NCBI GenBank assembly: GCA_937952135.1 | Contig: CALFYL010000298.1 | Location: 1-64,000 of the forward strand | Direction of reading: 5' to 3' | DNA from: an uncultured Planctomycetia bacterium | GTDB taxonomy: Bacteria; Planctomycetota; UBA1135; GCA-002686595 | DNA length: 64,000 bases | Part shown: in pieces, positions 26,052 through 36,200 of the stretch | How the letters are laid out: the number at the start of each line of letters is the position of its first letter | Position numbering within the stretch: the first letter of the stretch is position 1 | Notes under the pieces: model-generated | Told to the model about the DNA's origin: nothing | Databases searched by the model: none | Seen by the model: only the letters and a program-made list of their open reading frames with translations | Position numbers and translations under genes: made by a program

Positions 26052-27533
26052 ATGTTCGCTGCGCTCCCGATGGGTTCCATCTCGATTCAGCACGTGGCCG
26101 AGTTCGGCTACATGGCCGCGTCGGCGCTGTTCGTGCTCGGGCTGATCAAGCTCGGCAAGGTGAAGACCGCGCGCCAGGGCATGAACTGGGCCGCCTTCGG
26201 CATGGCGATCTCGATCGCCGCCACGGTGGCGCTGCTGCTCACGGACTCGCACTGGAACGGCCGGTCGATCGGAATGGGGGTCGCCAGCGCGGCCCTCGGT
26301 TCGGCGATCGGCTATTGGATGGCCGTGAAGGTGCCGATGACCTCGATGCCCGAGTTCGTCGCCTTCTTCAACGGCCTCGGCGGACTCGCGTCGACCTTCG
26401 TCGCGCTCGCGGAGATCCCGCGCGCGGCGCACCTTCAGGTCACGCTGTCGGACCTCGGCGACAAGGATCACCCCGGCGAAGGCGCGATGTTCGCGATCGC
26501 CGCCGCGCTCGCGATCGTGATCGGCGCGGTGACCTTCTCGGGCTCGATGATCGCGTACGCGAAGCTCGCGGGGAAAGTGAACCGCAACCGCGCGGGCCCG
26601 CTCGGCTCGCAGGCGGTCAACGCGATTCTGGTCGTCGCCTGCATCGGGCTCGCGGTTTGGGGCGGTTTCTTCGCCGCGGATTCGGGCACGCTGTTCGGCG
26701 CCGGCGGAGCGCTGCTGGCGATGGCGCTCTTGCTCGGCGTCGGCCTCACGATGCCGATCGGAGGCGCGGACATGCCCGTCGCGATCGCGCTGCTCAACTC
26801 GTACTCGGGCATCGCCGCGATGACGACCGGGTTCGTGCTGCAGAACAACCTGCTGATCGTCGCCGGCTCGCTGGTCGGCGCGTCGGGCATCATCCTCACG
26901 CAGATCATGTGCAAGGCCATGAACCGTTCGCTGTCGAACGTGTTGCTCGGCGGCTTGCAGGACGCCGGAGCAGGCTCGGCCAAGAAGGACGAGGGCTACA
27001 CCAAGGTCAAGACGACGAGCGCCGACGAGCTCGCGGCGGTGCTCGACAGCGCGACCAGCGTGATCTTCGTCCCGGGCTACGGTCTCGCGGTCGCGCAGGC
27101 GCAGCACAAGGTGCGCGAGCTCGCGACGCTGCTCGAGAAGAAGGGTTGCCAGGTGCGCTACGCGATCCATCCGGTCGCGGGCCGCATGCCGGGGCACATG
27201 AACATCCTGCTGGCGGAGGCGGACGTGCCCTACGAGCAGCTCTACGAGCTCGACAAGATCAACGACGACTTCAAGAACACCGACGTGGTGGTCGTGCTCG
27301 GCGCGAACGACGTGTGCAACCCCGCCGCGACGCAGGACCCCAAGTCGCCGATCGCCGGCATGCCGGTGCTCGAGGTGTGGAACGCGCGGACGGTCGTGAT
27401 CGTCAAGCGCTCGCTCGCGTCGGGCTACGCGGGCATCCGCAACGAGCTGTTCCAGATGGACAACTCGCTGATGCTCCTCGCCGACGCGAAGAAGGCGCTC
27501 GAGGACACGATCACCGAGCTGAAGACGCTCTGA
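26052..27533 (+). CDS. pntB: NAD(P) transhydrogenase beta subunit
   Basis: 493 residues: eight or nine membrane helices (about 1-300), including MPEFVAFFNGLGGLASTFVA and GLTMPIGGADMPVAIALLNS with the SYSGIAA segment, then the soluble NADP-binding dIII domain with VIFVPGYGLAVAQAQHKVRE, YAIHPVAGRMPGHMNILLAE, VVVLGANDVCNPAA and GMPVLEVWNARTVVIVKRSL. Together with pntAA and pntAB it uses the proton gradient to drive hydride transfer from NADH to NADP+, supplying NADPH. It starts 2 nt after the pntAB stop, so the three genes form one operon. Confidence 0.97.
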   Translation: MFAALPMGSISIQHVAEFGYMAASALFVLGLIKLGKVKTARQGMNWAAFGMAISIAATVALLLTDSHWNGRSIGMGVASAALGSAIGYWMAVKVPMTSMPEFVAFFNGLGGLASTFVALAEIPRAAHLQVTLSDLGDKDHPGEGAMFAIAAALAIVIGAVTFSGSMIAYAKLAGKVNRNRAGPLGSQAVNAILVVACIGLAVWGGFFAADSGTLFGAGGALLAMALLLGVGLTMPIGGADMPVAIALLNSYSGIAAMTTGFVLQNNLLIVAGSLVGASGIILTQIMCKAMNRSLSNVLLGGLQDAGAGSAKKDEGYTKVKTTSADELAAVLDSATSVIFVPGYGLAVAQAQHKVRELATLLEKKGCQVRYAIHPVAGRMPGHMNILLAEADVPYEQLYELDKINDDFKNTDVVVVLGANDVCNPAATQDPKSPIAGMPVLEVWNARTVVIVKRSLASGYAGIRNELFQMDNSLMLLADAKKALEDTITELKTL

Positions 27534-27574
27534 CCGGCGTTTCCCGGTAATCTGGCCGCTGCGGAGGATTCCCA

Positions 27575-30500
27575 GTGGCTCGCAAATCCATCGGTTCGTC
27601 GCGCTCGGCCGCGCTGCTTCTCATCGGTCTCGTCGCGCTCGCCCTCGTTGGCGGCGCGTGGTTCGTGTTGATGGAGGAGCCGAGCGCCGAGGCCGCTTCC
27701 TTCGGCACGGGCGCCGCCGGGACGACCGCGGACGCGGCCGACCGAGCGTCGTCGCAGCGCGTCGACGGGCCCGCCGAGCTCGACGAAGCGCGGCCGCGCG
27801 GCGCGGAGAGCGGCGGCGCTCACGCCGCGGACGAACGCACGCGCGCGGAAGTCGACGACGACAAGCGCCTCGAACTCGCGAACGCGGTGTGGGTCGAGGG
27901 CCGCGTCGTGTTTCCGGCCGGCACGCCGCTGGACGAACGCCTCGAGGTCGTCGCCGACGGCAAGGACATCCCGCGCTTCGGCGACCACCGCGTGAAGGTC
28001 GCGAACGACGGCTCGTTCCGCGTCGCGTTCTCGAAGGAGTCCTCCACCGGTCGGCTCAAGCTCGAAGGGCGCTACCTGTACCTCGAGCCGCCGCTGCGCG
28101 TGAAGCTGCCGGCGAAGGCGCCCGTGGTCCTCGAGCCGGCCCTCGGCGGCTGCATCGAAGGCCGGATCGTCCCGCCCGTCGGCGCACCGGTCGAGTGGAG
28201 AGCGATCGCGAAACGCGCGCCCTCGGCGATGAGCTGGGGCGATCCGATCGGATCCCTGCACCGAGAGGCCATCGTCCACGAGGACCTGCGCTACGAGCTC
28301 CGCGGCTTGCCGGTCGACCGCAAGCACATGCTCTCCTTCGACTCCGGCCAGTGGGTCGCGTTCCACAAGTCGGAGGTGAGCGTGAAGGCCGGCGAAACCG
28401 AGCAGCTCGATATCGAGTGCAAGCCGGGCGTGCGGCTTCGCGGACGCGTCGTCGACCTCGAGGGTCGGCCGCTCGAGGGCGCGCACGTTGCGACGGAGCA
28501 CGAGTACGACGGCCGCGACGGAACGTGGACGGCGCCGCGCTCGGATGCGAGCGATGAGAACGGGGCCTTCGAACTCCTCGGCGCGGGCGCGGGCCGCCTG
28601 CAGCTCAGCGCGTCGTTGAAGGGTCATCTGGACGGAAAGCTGGACCTCGGCACGCTCGTCGACGGCGAGACGCGCGAGGGGCTCGAGATCCGACTCGACG
28701 CCGGCCGATCGATCTCGGGCGTCGTGCGCTGGGACGACGGCCAGCCCGCGGTCGGCGCGTCGCTGGTCGTCAAACCGATGAAGGGCGAGCAGGCCTGGTT
28801 CTTCGACACGGACAACACGCGCACGGGGCTCGACGGGCGCTTCGAGATCTCGGGCCTCGAGGAGGGCCCCTTCAAAGTCGAGGCGCACGCCAGGGGCGGC
28901 GCGAAGCCCGGGAACGACGCGGACGGCGCGTCGGCGAAGAAGAGCCGGCTCAAGGGTCCGACCTGGCGCGCCGTCGCGACCGATGTCGAGCCCGGCGCGA
29001 AACTCGAGCTCGTGCTGCGGCTCGGCACGAGCCTCGTCGGACAGGTGGTCGACGATCTCGGAGCTCCGATTCGGAAGTTCTCGGTCCACGCGAACTCGTC
29101 CGAGGTCGTGTTCGCCTCCGAACGCCAGGTCACGGACAGGTTCGACAGCGAGGACGGCCGCTTCGAGCTCCAGGGCGTCGGCGAGGGCACGTGGCACGTC
29201 ATCGCGAACGCGCGCGGTTACATGGCGAACACGCCGCTCATCGTCGAGCTCGACGGTGCTTCGCAGCCGCTCCGATTCGTGCTTCCGCGCGGCAGTTCGC
29301 TCGCCGGAGTCGTCCTCGATGCGGCGGGTGAGCCGCTTGCGAAGGCGCGCGTCGTCGTCGAGAGCGCCGGGGATTCGAGCGCGGGCTTCCTGGAGATGGA
29401 CCGCAGCGCGAAGACGGACTCGAAGGGCGGCTTCAAGATCTCGACGGCGCCGAGCGGCGCGATCACCTTGCGCGCGACGCACGAGAACTTCGCGGCGAGC
29501 GCGCCGTTGCAGCTCGAAGTGGCGCCGGGCGACAAGCAAACCGGGCTGCGGATCGTGTTGACGGACGGCGGGTCCTTGCGCGGCCGGATCGACCCGCGCT
29601 ACCTCGCGGGCGAGCGGAGGTGGCGCGTGAGCGCGAACCGCGAGGGGCCCGATGGACGGCGCAGCACGTCGGCCGAGAAGGATGGCACGTTCGTGCTCGA
29701 GCGCCTCTCGCCCGGCGAATACGAAGTCGAAGCGCACTCGTCGTCGAACGGCCGGTTCGCGCTCGGAGAGGACGACGACCGCCCGGCGGCGAGCGCGGAG
29801 CCCGCGATGCGCAGCCAGTTGTCCGCGAAGGCGACGGTTTACGACGGTCGCACGACCGAGGTCGTGCTCGGCGCGCCGACCGGCGTCTCGGTCGTGCTGC
29901 GCGGAAAGGTCACTCGAGCAGGCCAGCCTGTCCCGAACGCGTCCGTGACGTGCGCGAACGGCGAGTGGGACATCGAAACGCGAACGGCCGCGAATGGCGA
30001 GTACGCCATGGTGCTCGAGAGCAGCGGCTCGCACACCGTGTCGGCGGCGCTGTCGCACGACGGCGTCTGGGTGACGCACACCGTCGACGTGCCCGCAGCC
30101 GGCAGCGTGCGGCAGGACTTCGAGTTCTCCGGCGGCCGCATCGCGGGCCGCGTCGTCGACCGCGAGGAAGAGCCCGTGGCCGACGCGACGGTGCGCATCG
30201 CGAGCTCCGACCCGCAGAGCACGGCCAACGAGCAACTCTTCGCGGTCTCGCGCACCACCGACAGCGAAGGCGCCTTCGAAATCGACGGGCTCGGCGCCGG
30301 CGAGTACCAGCTCACCGTTCTCGACGAACGCGATTGGCGCGGACGGGCGCCGCGCTTCGCGCTCACGGTCGTCCAGGGGATCGCGCTGGAGGACGGCGCA
30401 AGTCGCGAAGGGCTGGTGATCGAGGTCGATTCGCCCGCGGAGCTGCGCGTTCACGTCCGGACGGTCGACGGCGCGCCCGCGGTCGGCGCCGATGTGAGCG

Positions 30501-30970
30501 CGCGGCACGTCGACAGCGTCGACGCCTTGGGCCTGTCCGATTCGCGCACCACCGACGGCGCGGGGAATGCGCTGCTCGGCGGCCTGGGCGGCGGCGAGCA
30601 CCGCGTCTTGGCGCGGCTCGGCGACCAGATCGCGGTCTCCGGCGCCGTGCGCGTCACGCGCGACGCTGCAGGTTCGGTCGAACTCACTCTGCGCCGCGGC
30701 GGCAAGCTCTCGATCGTCGTGACCGACGAGACCGGCGCCGCCGCGCTGGAAACACCGCTGAGGGTCGTGGACGCGAGCGGGTTCGACTGGGCGCGCGCGC
30801 AACTCGAATGGGGCCACGACGAAGCCGCGGGGAGCTGGACCCTCGGCCCGCTGCCGCCGGGCGCGTACTCGGTGAGCGTCCAAACGGCGACGCAAGGCAG
30901 CGCCGCGGCGACCGTGCAAGTCACCGCGGGCGGCACGGCGACGGCCGACTTGCAGCTCCAAGAGAACTGA
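27575..30970 (+). CDS. Membrane-anchored protein of about 11 CarboxypepD_reg-type Ig repeats (paralogue A)
   Basis: 1131 residues, GTG start. A single N-terminal helix (about 12-33, ALLLIGLVALALVGGAWFVL) anchors a periplasmic or surface chain. After a Glu/Asp/Ala-rich linker the sequence is a string of beta-sandwich units that open with GxxxxGxVxDxxGxPLxxAxV and close with FxxxGLxxGxYxLxVxA: for example LRGRVVDLEGRPLEGAHVA, LVGQVVDDLGAPIRKFSV, LAGVVLDAAGEPLAKARVVV and IAGRVVDREEEPVADATVRI. I count about eleven. No catalytic domain is evident, so it is likely structural, adhesive or a binding scaffold. A paralogue of the same build lies at 33212-36577. It starts 41 nt after pntB, with AGGA upstream of the GTG. 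Confidence 0.85.
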   Translation: MARKSIGSSRSAALLLIGLVALALVGGAWFVLMEEPSAEAASFGTGAAGTTADAADRASSQRVDGPAELDEARPRGAESGGAHAADERTRAEVDDDKRLELANAVWVEGRVVFPAGTPLDERLEVVADGKDIPRFGDHRVKVANDGSFRVAFSKESSTGRLKLEGRYLYLEPPLRVKLPAKAPVVLEPALGGCIEGRIVPPVGAPVEWRAIAKRAPSAMSWGDPIGSLHREAIVHEDLRYELRGLPVDRKHMLSFDSGQWVAFHKSEVSVKAGETEQLDIECKPGVRLRGRVVDLEGRPLEGAHVATEHEYDGRDGTWTAPRSDASDENGAFELLGAGAGRLQLSASLKGHLDGKLDLGTLVDGETREGLEIRLDAGRSISGVVRWDDGQPAVGASLVVKPMKGEQAWFFDTDNTRTGLDGRFEISGLEEGPFKVEAHARGGAKPGNDADGASAKKSRLKGPTWRAVATDVEPGAKLELVLRLGTSLVGQVVDDLGAPIRKFSVHANSSEVVFASERQVTDRFDSEDGRFELQGVGEGTWHVIANARGYMANTPLIVELDGASQPLRFVLPRGSSLAGVVLDAAGEPLAKARVVVESAGDSSAGFLEMDRSAKTDSKGGFKISTAPSGAITLRATHENFAASAPLQLEVAPGDKQTGLRIVLTDGGSLRGRIDPRYLAGERRWRVSANREGPDGRRSTSAEKDGTFVLERLSPGEYEVEAHSSSNGRFALGEDDDRPAASAEPAMRSQLSAKATVYDGRTTEVVLGAPTGVSVVLRGKVTRAGQPVPNASVTCANGEWDIETRTAANGEYAMVLESSGSHTVSAALSHDGVWVTHTVDVPAAGSVRQDFEFSGGRIAGRVVDREEEPVADATVRIASSDPQSTANEQLFAVSRTTDSEGAFEIDGLGAGEYQLTVLDERDWRGRAPRFALTVVQGIALEDGASREGLVIEVDSPAELRVHVRTVDGAPAVGADVSARHVDSVDALGLSDSRTTDGAGNALLGGLGGGEHRVLARLGDQIAVSGAVRVTRDAAGSVELTLRRGGKLSIVVTDETGAAALETPLRVVDASGFDWARAQLEWGHDEAAGSWTLGPLPPGAYSVSVQTATQGSAAATVQVTAGGTATADLQLQEN

Positions 30971-31217
30971 ATCCGAATCGGTTCGGACCAAGCGTTCTGC
31001 GCCTCGGTTTCGCCTGTGCACGAGAAGCTGCGCGAGTGCCGATCCTCGAGCGCGCTCGCAGAAGAAACTGGATTCCTTCGACCGATCGCGCGTTGGCGAC
31101 GTGGAACGCGCTCGTTACGAAATCCGGAATTCGGCGACAACTCGAGTTTGGGTGGAAGCTAACTCCTGCGCATCGCGACGGCGATTTCCGCCGTCCACTC
31201 GAAACGAAGAGGGACTC

Positions 31218-32963
31218 ATGACAAAGCATCGATCGTGGTTGGGTTCGGTTTCGATCGCTCGGCTCGCGCTGTCGATCGCCGTGGCGTCCGCGGGCGTGTT
31301 CGCAAGCGCTCAGAACGAGTTGATCAGTGTCGACTCGTCGGGTGCGCAAGCGAACGGTGACAGCACCTCGGTGGCGGTGACGCCCGACGGGCGCTTCGTC
31401 GCCTTCGAGAGCTCCGCGTCGAACTTGGTCGCCGACGACACCAACGGATGGCAGGACGTGTTCGTGCGCGACCGCTTGCTCGGCACGACCGAGCTGATCA
31501 GCCGCAACTCGAACGGTGACGTGGGCAATCGCAACGGTTCGAGGCCGTCGATCTCGGCCGACGGGCGCTACGTCGTCTTCCAGAGCAGCTCGACCAACCT
31601 CTACCCGGGAACGAACCATCTGGACCAGCAGATCTACGTCCGTGACCGCCAGGCGGGCGTCACCACGCTCGCGAGCGTCAAGCCGTCGGGTGCGCCGGGC
31701 GTCTTCAACAACACGCAGGGCGTGATCTCCGCGGACGGGCGTTACGTCGCTTTCCGCTCGCGCGATGCGATGTCGGTCGGCGACACCGGGGGCTTGTATG
31801 ACATCTTCGTGCGCGACCTCGTGGCGGGCGTGACGATCAAGGCGAGCCCAGGACTTGGCGGTGCGGAGGCCAACGACCACAGCCAACGGCCTTCGATCTC
31901 GGCCGACGGTCGTTTCGTGGCCTTCGCAAGCCAAGCGTCCAACCTCGCGCCCAACGACAACAACCAGATCGCCGCGGAGTTCGATGTCTTCGTGTTCGAT
32001 CGGCTGAGCGGCGTGGTCGAGCTGGTAAGCCAAACCCCCGGAGGGTTCTCGGCCAACGCAGACTCGTCGGACGCAGAAATCAGCGGTGACGGCTCGCGCG
32101 TGTTCTTCTCGAGCGGTGCGACGGATCTCGTGCCGCAATCCGCGGCGCCCCGCTATTTGTTTGTCCGCGATCTCACTCGTGGCATTACCAGTGCGATTCC
32201 TGAGTTCACGGGTGGCCCGTATCTGTCGAAAGCCGTGTCGCACGATGGCCGCTCGTTGGTGTTCGTGACGCACGTTTCCGAGCTTCCCATCGACACGAAC
32301 CTCAAGGCCGACGTGTACCGCGTCGATGTCGACACCGGCGCGCGCGAGTTGCTCAGCTTCGCGGCGAACGGAGGACTCTCGATGGGGCACGCTCCGGGCG
32401 CCGTCCAATTCATCGCCCTGACCGCCGACGGTCGGACGGCCGTCTACAACTCGACCGCGACCGACCTCGTCGCGGGCGACGGCAACGCTCAGGCTGACAT
32501 CTTCGCCACCACGCTCGAGCTCGCGCCGCTCACGTTCTGCACAGCAGGAGTGACGACCAACGGCTGCGAAGCCTCGATCGGGTCCGCGGGGGTCCCAAGC
32601 GCGAGCGCCACATCGGGCTTCGTCCTCAACACGACCTCCGTCGAAGGCGCGCGCAGCGGCATGTATTTCTACGGCGTTGACAACTTCGGCTTCGAGCCCA
32701 CGCCGTGGGGCGCGGGCTCGAGCTCGCTGTGCGTGAAGAGCCCGGTTCAGCGCACGACGCTGCTCGACTCCGGCGGCAACGCCGGGGACTGCTCGGGCGT
32801 GTTGACGCTGGATTGGAGCGCCTACATCGCCGCGAATCCGAGCGCGCTCGGTGCTCCGTTCGCCGCGGGGAGTCGGTTCCAAGCCCAGGCCTGGTTCCGC
32901 GATCCGGGCAACGCGCTCAACTCGAGCCTGTCGAACGCCCTGCGCGTCGTGCTCGCGCCGTGA
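31218..32963 (+). CDS. Secreted seven-repeat PD40/TolB-like propeller with Cys-containing C-terminal domain
   Basis: 581 residues with a signal peptide (ARLALSIAVASAGVFASA, about 14-31). Seven repeats with the pattern (S/V)xDGRxVxFxSxAxNL are seen: VTPDGRFVAFESSASNL, ISADGRYVVFQSSSTNL, ISADGRYVAFRSRD, ISADGRFVAFASQASNL, ISGDGSRVFFSSGATDL, VSHDGRSLVFVTHVSEL and LTADGRTAVYNSTATDL. Each is followed by a VFVRDRxxGxTxLxS strand, giving a seven-bladed propeller. The last ~135 residues begin FCTAGVTTNGCEASIG and contain four Cys (CTAG, NGCEA, SLCVKS, GDCSG); I associate this terminal domain with many planctomycete secreted proteins, where it is unassigned. The ATG at 31218 gives the signal peptide. 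It lies between two Ig-repeat paralogues read in the same direction. Confidence 0.87.
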   Translation: MTKHRSWLGSVSIARLALSIAVASAGVFASAQNELISVDSSGAQANGDSTSVAVTPDGRFVAFESSASNLVADDTNGWQDVFVRDRLLGTTELISRNSNGDVGNRNGSRPSISADGRYVVFQSSSTNLYPGTNHLDQQIYVRDRQAGVTTLASVKPSGAPGVFNNTQGVISADGRYVAFRSRDAMSVGDTGGLYDIFVRDLVAGVTIKASPGLGGAEANDHSQRPSISADGRFVAFASQASNLAPNDNNQIAAEFDVFVFDRLSGVVELVSQTPGGFSANADSSDAEISGDGSRVFFSSGATDLVPQSAAPRYLFVRDLTRGITSAIPEFTGGPYLSKAVSHDGRSLVFVTHVSELPIDTNLKADVYRVDVDTGARELLSFAANGGLSMGHAPGAVQFIALTADGRTAVYNSTATDLVAGDGNAQADIFATTLELAPLTFCTAGVTTNGCEASIGSAGVPSASATSGFVLNTTSVEGARSGMYFYGVDNFGFEPTPWGAGSSSLCVKSPVQRTTLLDSGGNAGDCSGVLTLDWSAYIAANPSALGAPFAAGSRFQAQAWFRDPGNALNSSLSNALRVVLAP

Positions 32964-33211
32964 CACGTTCGCCTTGAGGGTGGCCGCGACGTCGCCGCCG
33001 GCGACGCTCAACGGGCCATCGGAGCCGTACGGAACCGAGCTGCCTCGCGCCCGCCGTTGTCACCGCCGGCGGGCCGAGGCATTTCGGCGGCGCGCCGGGC
33101 GCCGGAGCGACCGCGGAGGGATCCGCCGGGGTTCGTCGACCGCGTTATCCTGCTGGTCCAAGTCGCCTGTCGTCCGAGGGTTCTTCCCGAACCCGCGAGC
33201 GGAGCACCCCC

Positions 33212-36200
33212 ATGGCCAAGTCGCGCAATCTCGCGCCCGCACTACTCGGCGGGCTTCTCGCCGTCGCATTGGGTTTGGTCGCGTGGCTCGCGCTCAGCGA
33301 GTCGCCGGCCCGCGAGATCGACGCACACACGGAGTCGGACGCGCCGAGAGCCGCGGCTTCGCTCGAACGCGAAGCGCCCGCGGTGAAGCTCGAACTCGAC
33401 GAGCGTGATGCGCCGAGCCCCGCGCTGCAGAACGACGTCGCGGCGCGAGACGGCTCGCGTGCGGCGGTGAGCGACGCGGCGCAACTCGAGCTCAAAGACG
33501 CACTGTGGGTCGAAGGAACCGTCCGCATCCCGCCCGAGACGCCGCTCGACGAGGAGCTCGAGGTCGTGGCCGACGGCAAGAAGTTCCCCACGCTCGGTCA
33601 GCACCGCGCGCGCGTCGGCGGCGATGGGCGCTTTCGCGTCGCGTTCTCGAAGGACACCAAGTTCGGGTGGCTGCGCCTCGAGGGCCGCTACTGCTTCCTC
33701 GCCAGTCCATGGAAGTGGAAGTCGAGCGACGCGGTGGCCGAGGTCGTGCTCGAACCTACGCTCGGCGCGTGCATCACGGGCGCGATCACGCCGCCGGCGG
33801 GGGCGAGCGACGTGCGCGAAGTGCTCGCCAAGACGCGCGTCGTCTCCAGCAGTTGGAGCATGGAAGACGGGCAGAGCTCGCGCACGGCGAGCGTCGGCGA
33901 AGACTTGCGCTACGAGCTCCGCGGCGTTCCGACGCACCGCGCGCAACAAATCGAGTTCGATGCGCTCCAGTGGACGCCGTTCACGCGAGACGCGGTGAGT
34001 GTCGCGCCCGGCAAGGTGCTGCAACTCGACATTGCGTGCGAACTCGGCGCGCGCGTCAGCGGACGCGTCGTCGACGGCGCGGGCGCGCCGGTCGTCAACG
34101 CCCAACTCATGTTCAAGCGCGGACAGGGAGCGAAGGGCGCCTCGTTCGACTTCTTGCGGCATGCGACGAGCAACAAGCAGGGCGAGTTCTCGACCGCCGG
34201 ATTGCGTCCCGGGACGCTGCACGTCGTCGTCACGCGCGACGGCTTCCTCGAGCGCGAGCTCGAGCTCGGCGAACTCGTCGACGGCCAGGTGCGCGAGGGG
34301 TTCGAGATCGTGCTCGACAGCGGACGCTTCGTGCGCGGTGTCGTGAAGTGGAACAGCGGCGAGCCCGCGACGGGCGCATGGGTGCGGGTCGAAGAGCCGC
34401 GCTCCGAAACCTCGGAGGAGGTCCTGGTTTTCGGCGAGCCCAATTCGCACCGCGTCGACGAAAACGGCCGCTTCGAGATCACGGGACTCGGCGCGGGTCC
34501 CTACAAGGTGCTCGCGTCCGCCCCGGAGGGCTCGCGGCCCGAGCTCGGCCCCGACGGCAAGCCGCTGAAGAAGTCGAAGCTCTCGGGACCCAAGTGGCGC
34601 GCGGAGGCGGCGAACGTCGCTTCGGGAGCGGAGCTCGAACTCGTACTGACGCCAGGTCTGTCGATCGCCGGCGCGGTCGTCGACGAACTCGGCGCGCCGA
34701 TCAAGAAGTTCACGGTGCGCGCGCGCGAGGCGCGTGAGAGCGCGTTCGACGTGGACCGCGGCGCGGACGTGTGGAGCCGCTTCGAGGCGGAGGATGGACG
34801 CTTCTCGCTCGAAGGACTCGGGCCGGGGGCGTGGTCGCTGCACGCGTCGGCCAAGGGCTTCACCGAGTCGGATGCGGCGCCGGTCCAGATCCCGCACAGC
34901 GGCGCGCCGGTCGTGCTGGCGCTCGCGCGCGTCGCGTCGGTGTCGGGCGTCGTGGTCGACGAAGCGGGGAAGCCGGTCGAAAAAGCGAGCGTCCGGGCGG
35001 AGTGGGAGCGCGGCGGTCGCAACGGCAACATCGACTCGGCAACCGCGTCCACGAACTCCAAAGGCGAGTTCAAGCTGCGCGACGCGCCCGCGGGTCCGGT
35101 CACCCTGCAGGTTCGCCACGCGCTGTTCGCGGACGCCAAGTCGGCGCCGCTCTCCCTCGCCCCCGGCGGCAACCTCGAAGGGGTTCGAGTCGTGCTCGTG
35201 GCGGGCGGCACGATCCGCGGCCGCATCCACGAGAGCCTGCTCGTGGCGGACGCGGGCTGGTTCGTGAACATGTCCAGCGAGAGCGGTGCGGGCTGGCAGC
35301 ACGAGCAGGCCGGCGCCGACGGTGTGTTCAAGTTCGAGCGCGTGGCGCCGGGCAAGCACCGCATCCACGCGAATCTCAACCGACAGAGCGCGCCCGCCGG
35401 CGCAGCGTCCAGCGTCTCGTCCACGAGCGTGAGTTCGCTGAGCAGCACGGTCACCGTGGAGTCGGGCGTCGAGGTCGAGGTCGTGCTCGGCTCACCGGGC
35501 GGCGCGCCGACCGAGGTGCGTGGCCGAGTCACGCTCGCCGGCGAACCGGTCGAGGGCGCGCACGTCAACGCGCATCGGCAGGGATTGATGCTCAGCTCGT
35601 CGACCGGCGCCGACGGGACCTTCACGCTCCTGCTCGAAGCGCAGAACGGCTACTCGATCAGCGCATCGCTGCCGAAGGGCGGCGTCTCGCAGCACCGGCG
35701 CGTCGACCTCGCGGACGGCGCGCCGAGCAGCGTGGACTTCGAGTTCGCGAGCGGCCGCATCGTCGGTCGCGTCGTCGACAGCGCGGGCGAGCCCGTGGGG
35801 AACGCGTGGATTCAGGCGAACCTCACGCGCGCGGCGGAAGCGACCTCGGCGCGCGCCACCTCCGCCCACTTGCAGCCGCCTCCGGATGGCCGCTTCGAGT
35901 TCGTCGGCCTCTCGGCGGGCGAGTACAGCGTGTCGGTGACGTCCGCGAGTTTCGGGTCGGACGCGGTCAAGAGCTTCGGCACGGTGGTGGTGGAAGGCGT
36001 GGTCGTGAACGATCGAGAGGCCGAAGACGAACTCGTGATCCGCGTCGAGCCGTCGGCCGTCTTGAACTGCCGCGTGCGGACGTCGGATGGCTCGCCCGCC
36101 GCCGGGGCGACGCTCCAGACGATCTCGGTTCCAAGCGCGCCGTCGGGCGCCAACTACCGCATGTGGCAGACCGACGGCGCCGGTCGCGAGCTCATCGGCG

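Noticed and set aside
30972..30987. Hairpin TCCGAA-TCGG-TTCGGA after the Ig-repeat paralogue A
   Set aside because: Only 6 bp and no T-tract follows, so it was not called a terminator.
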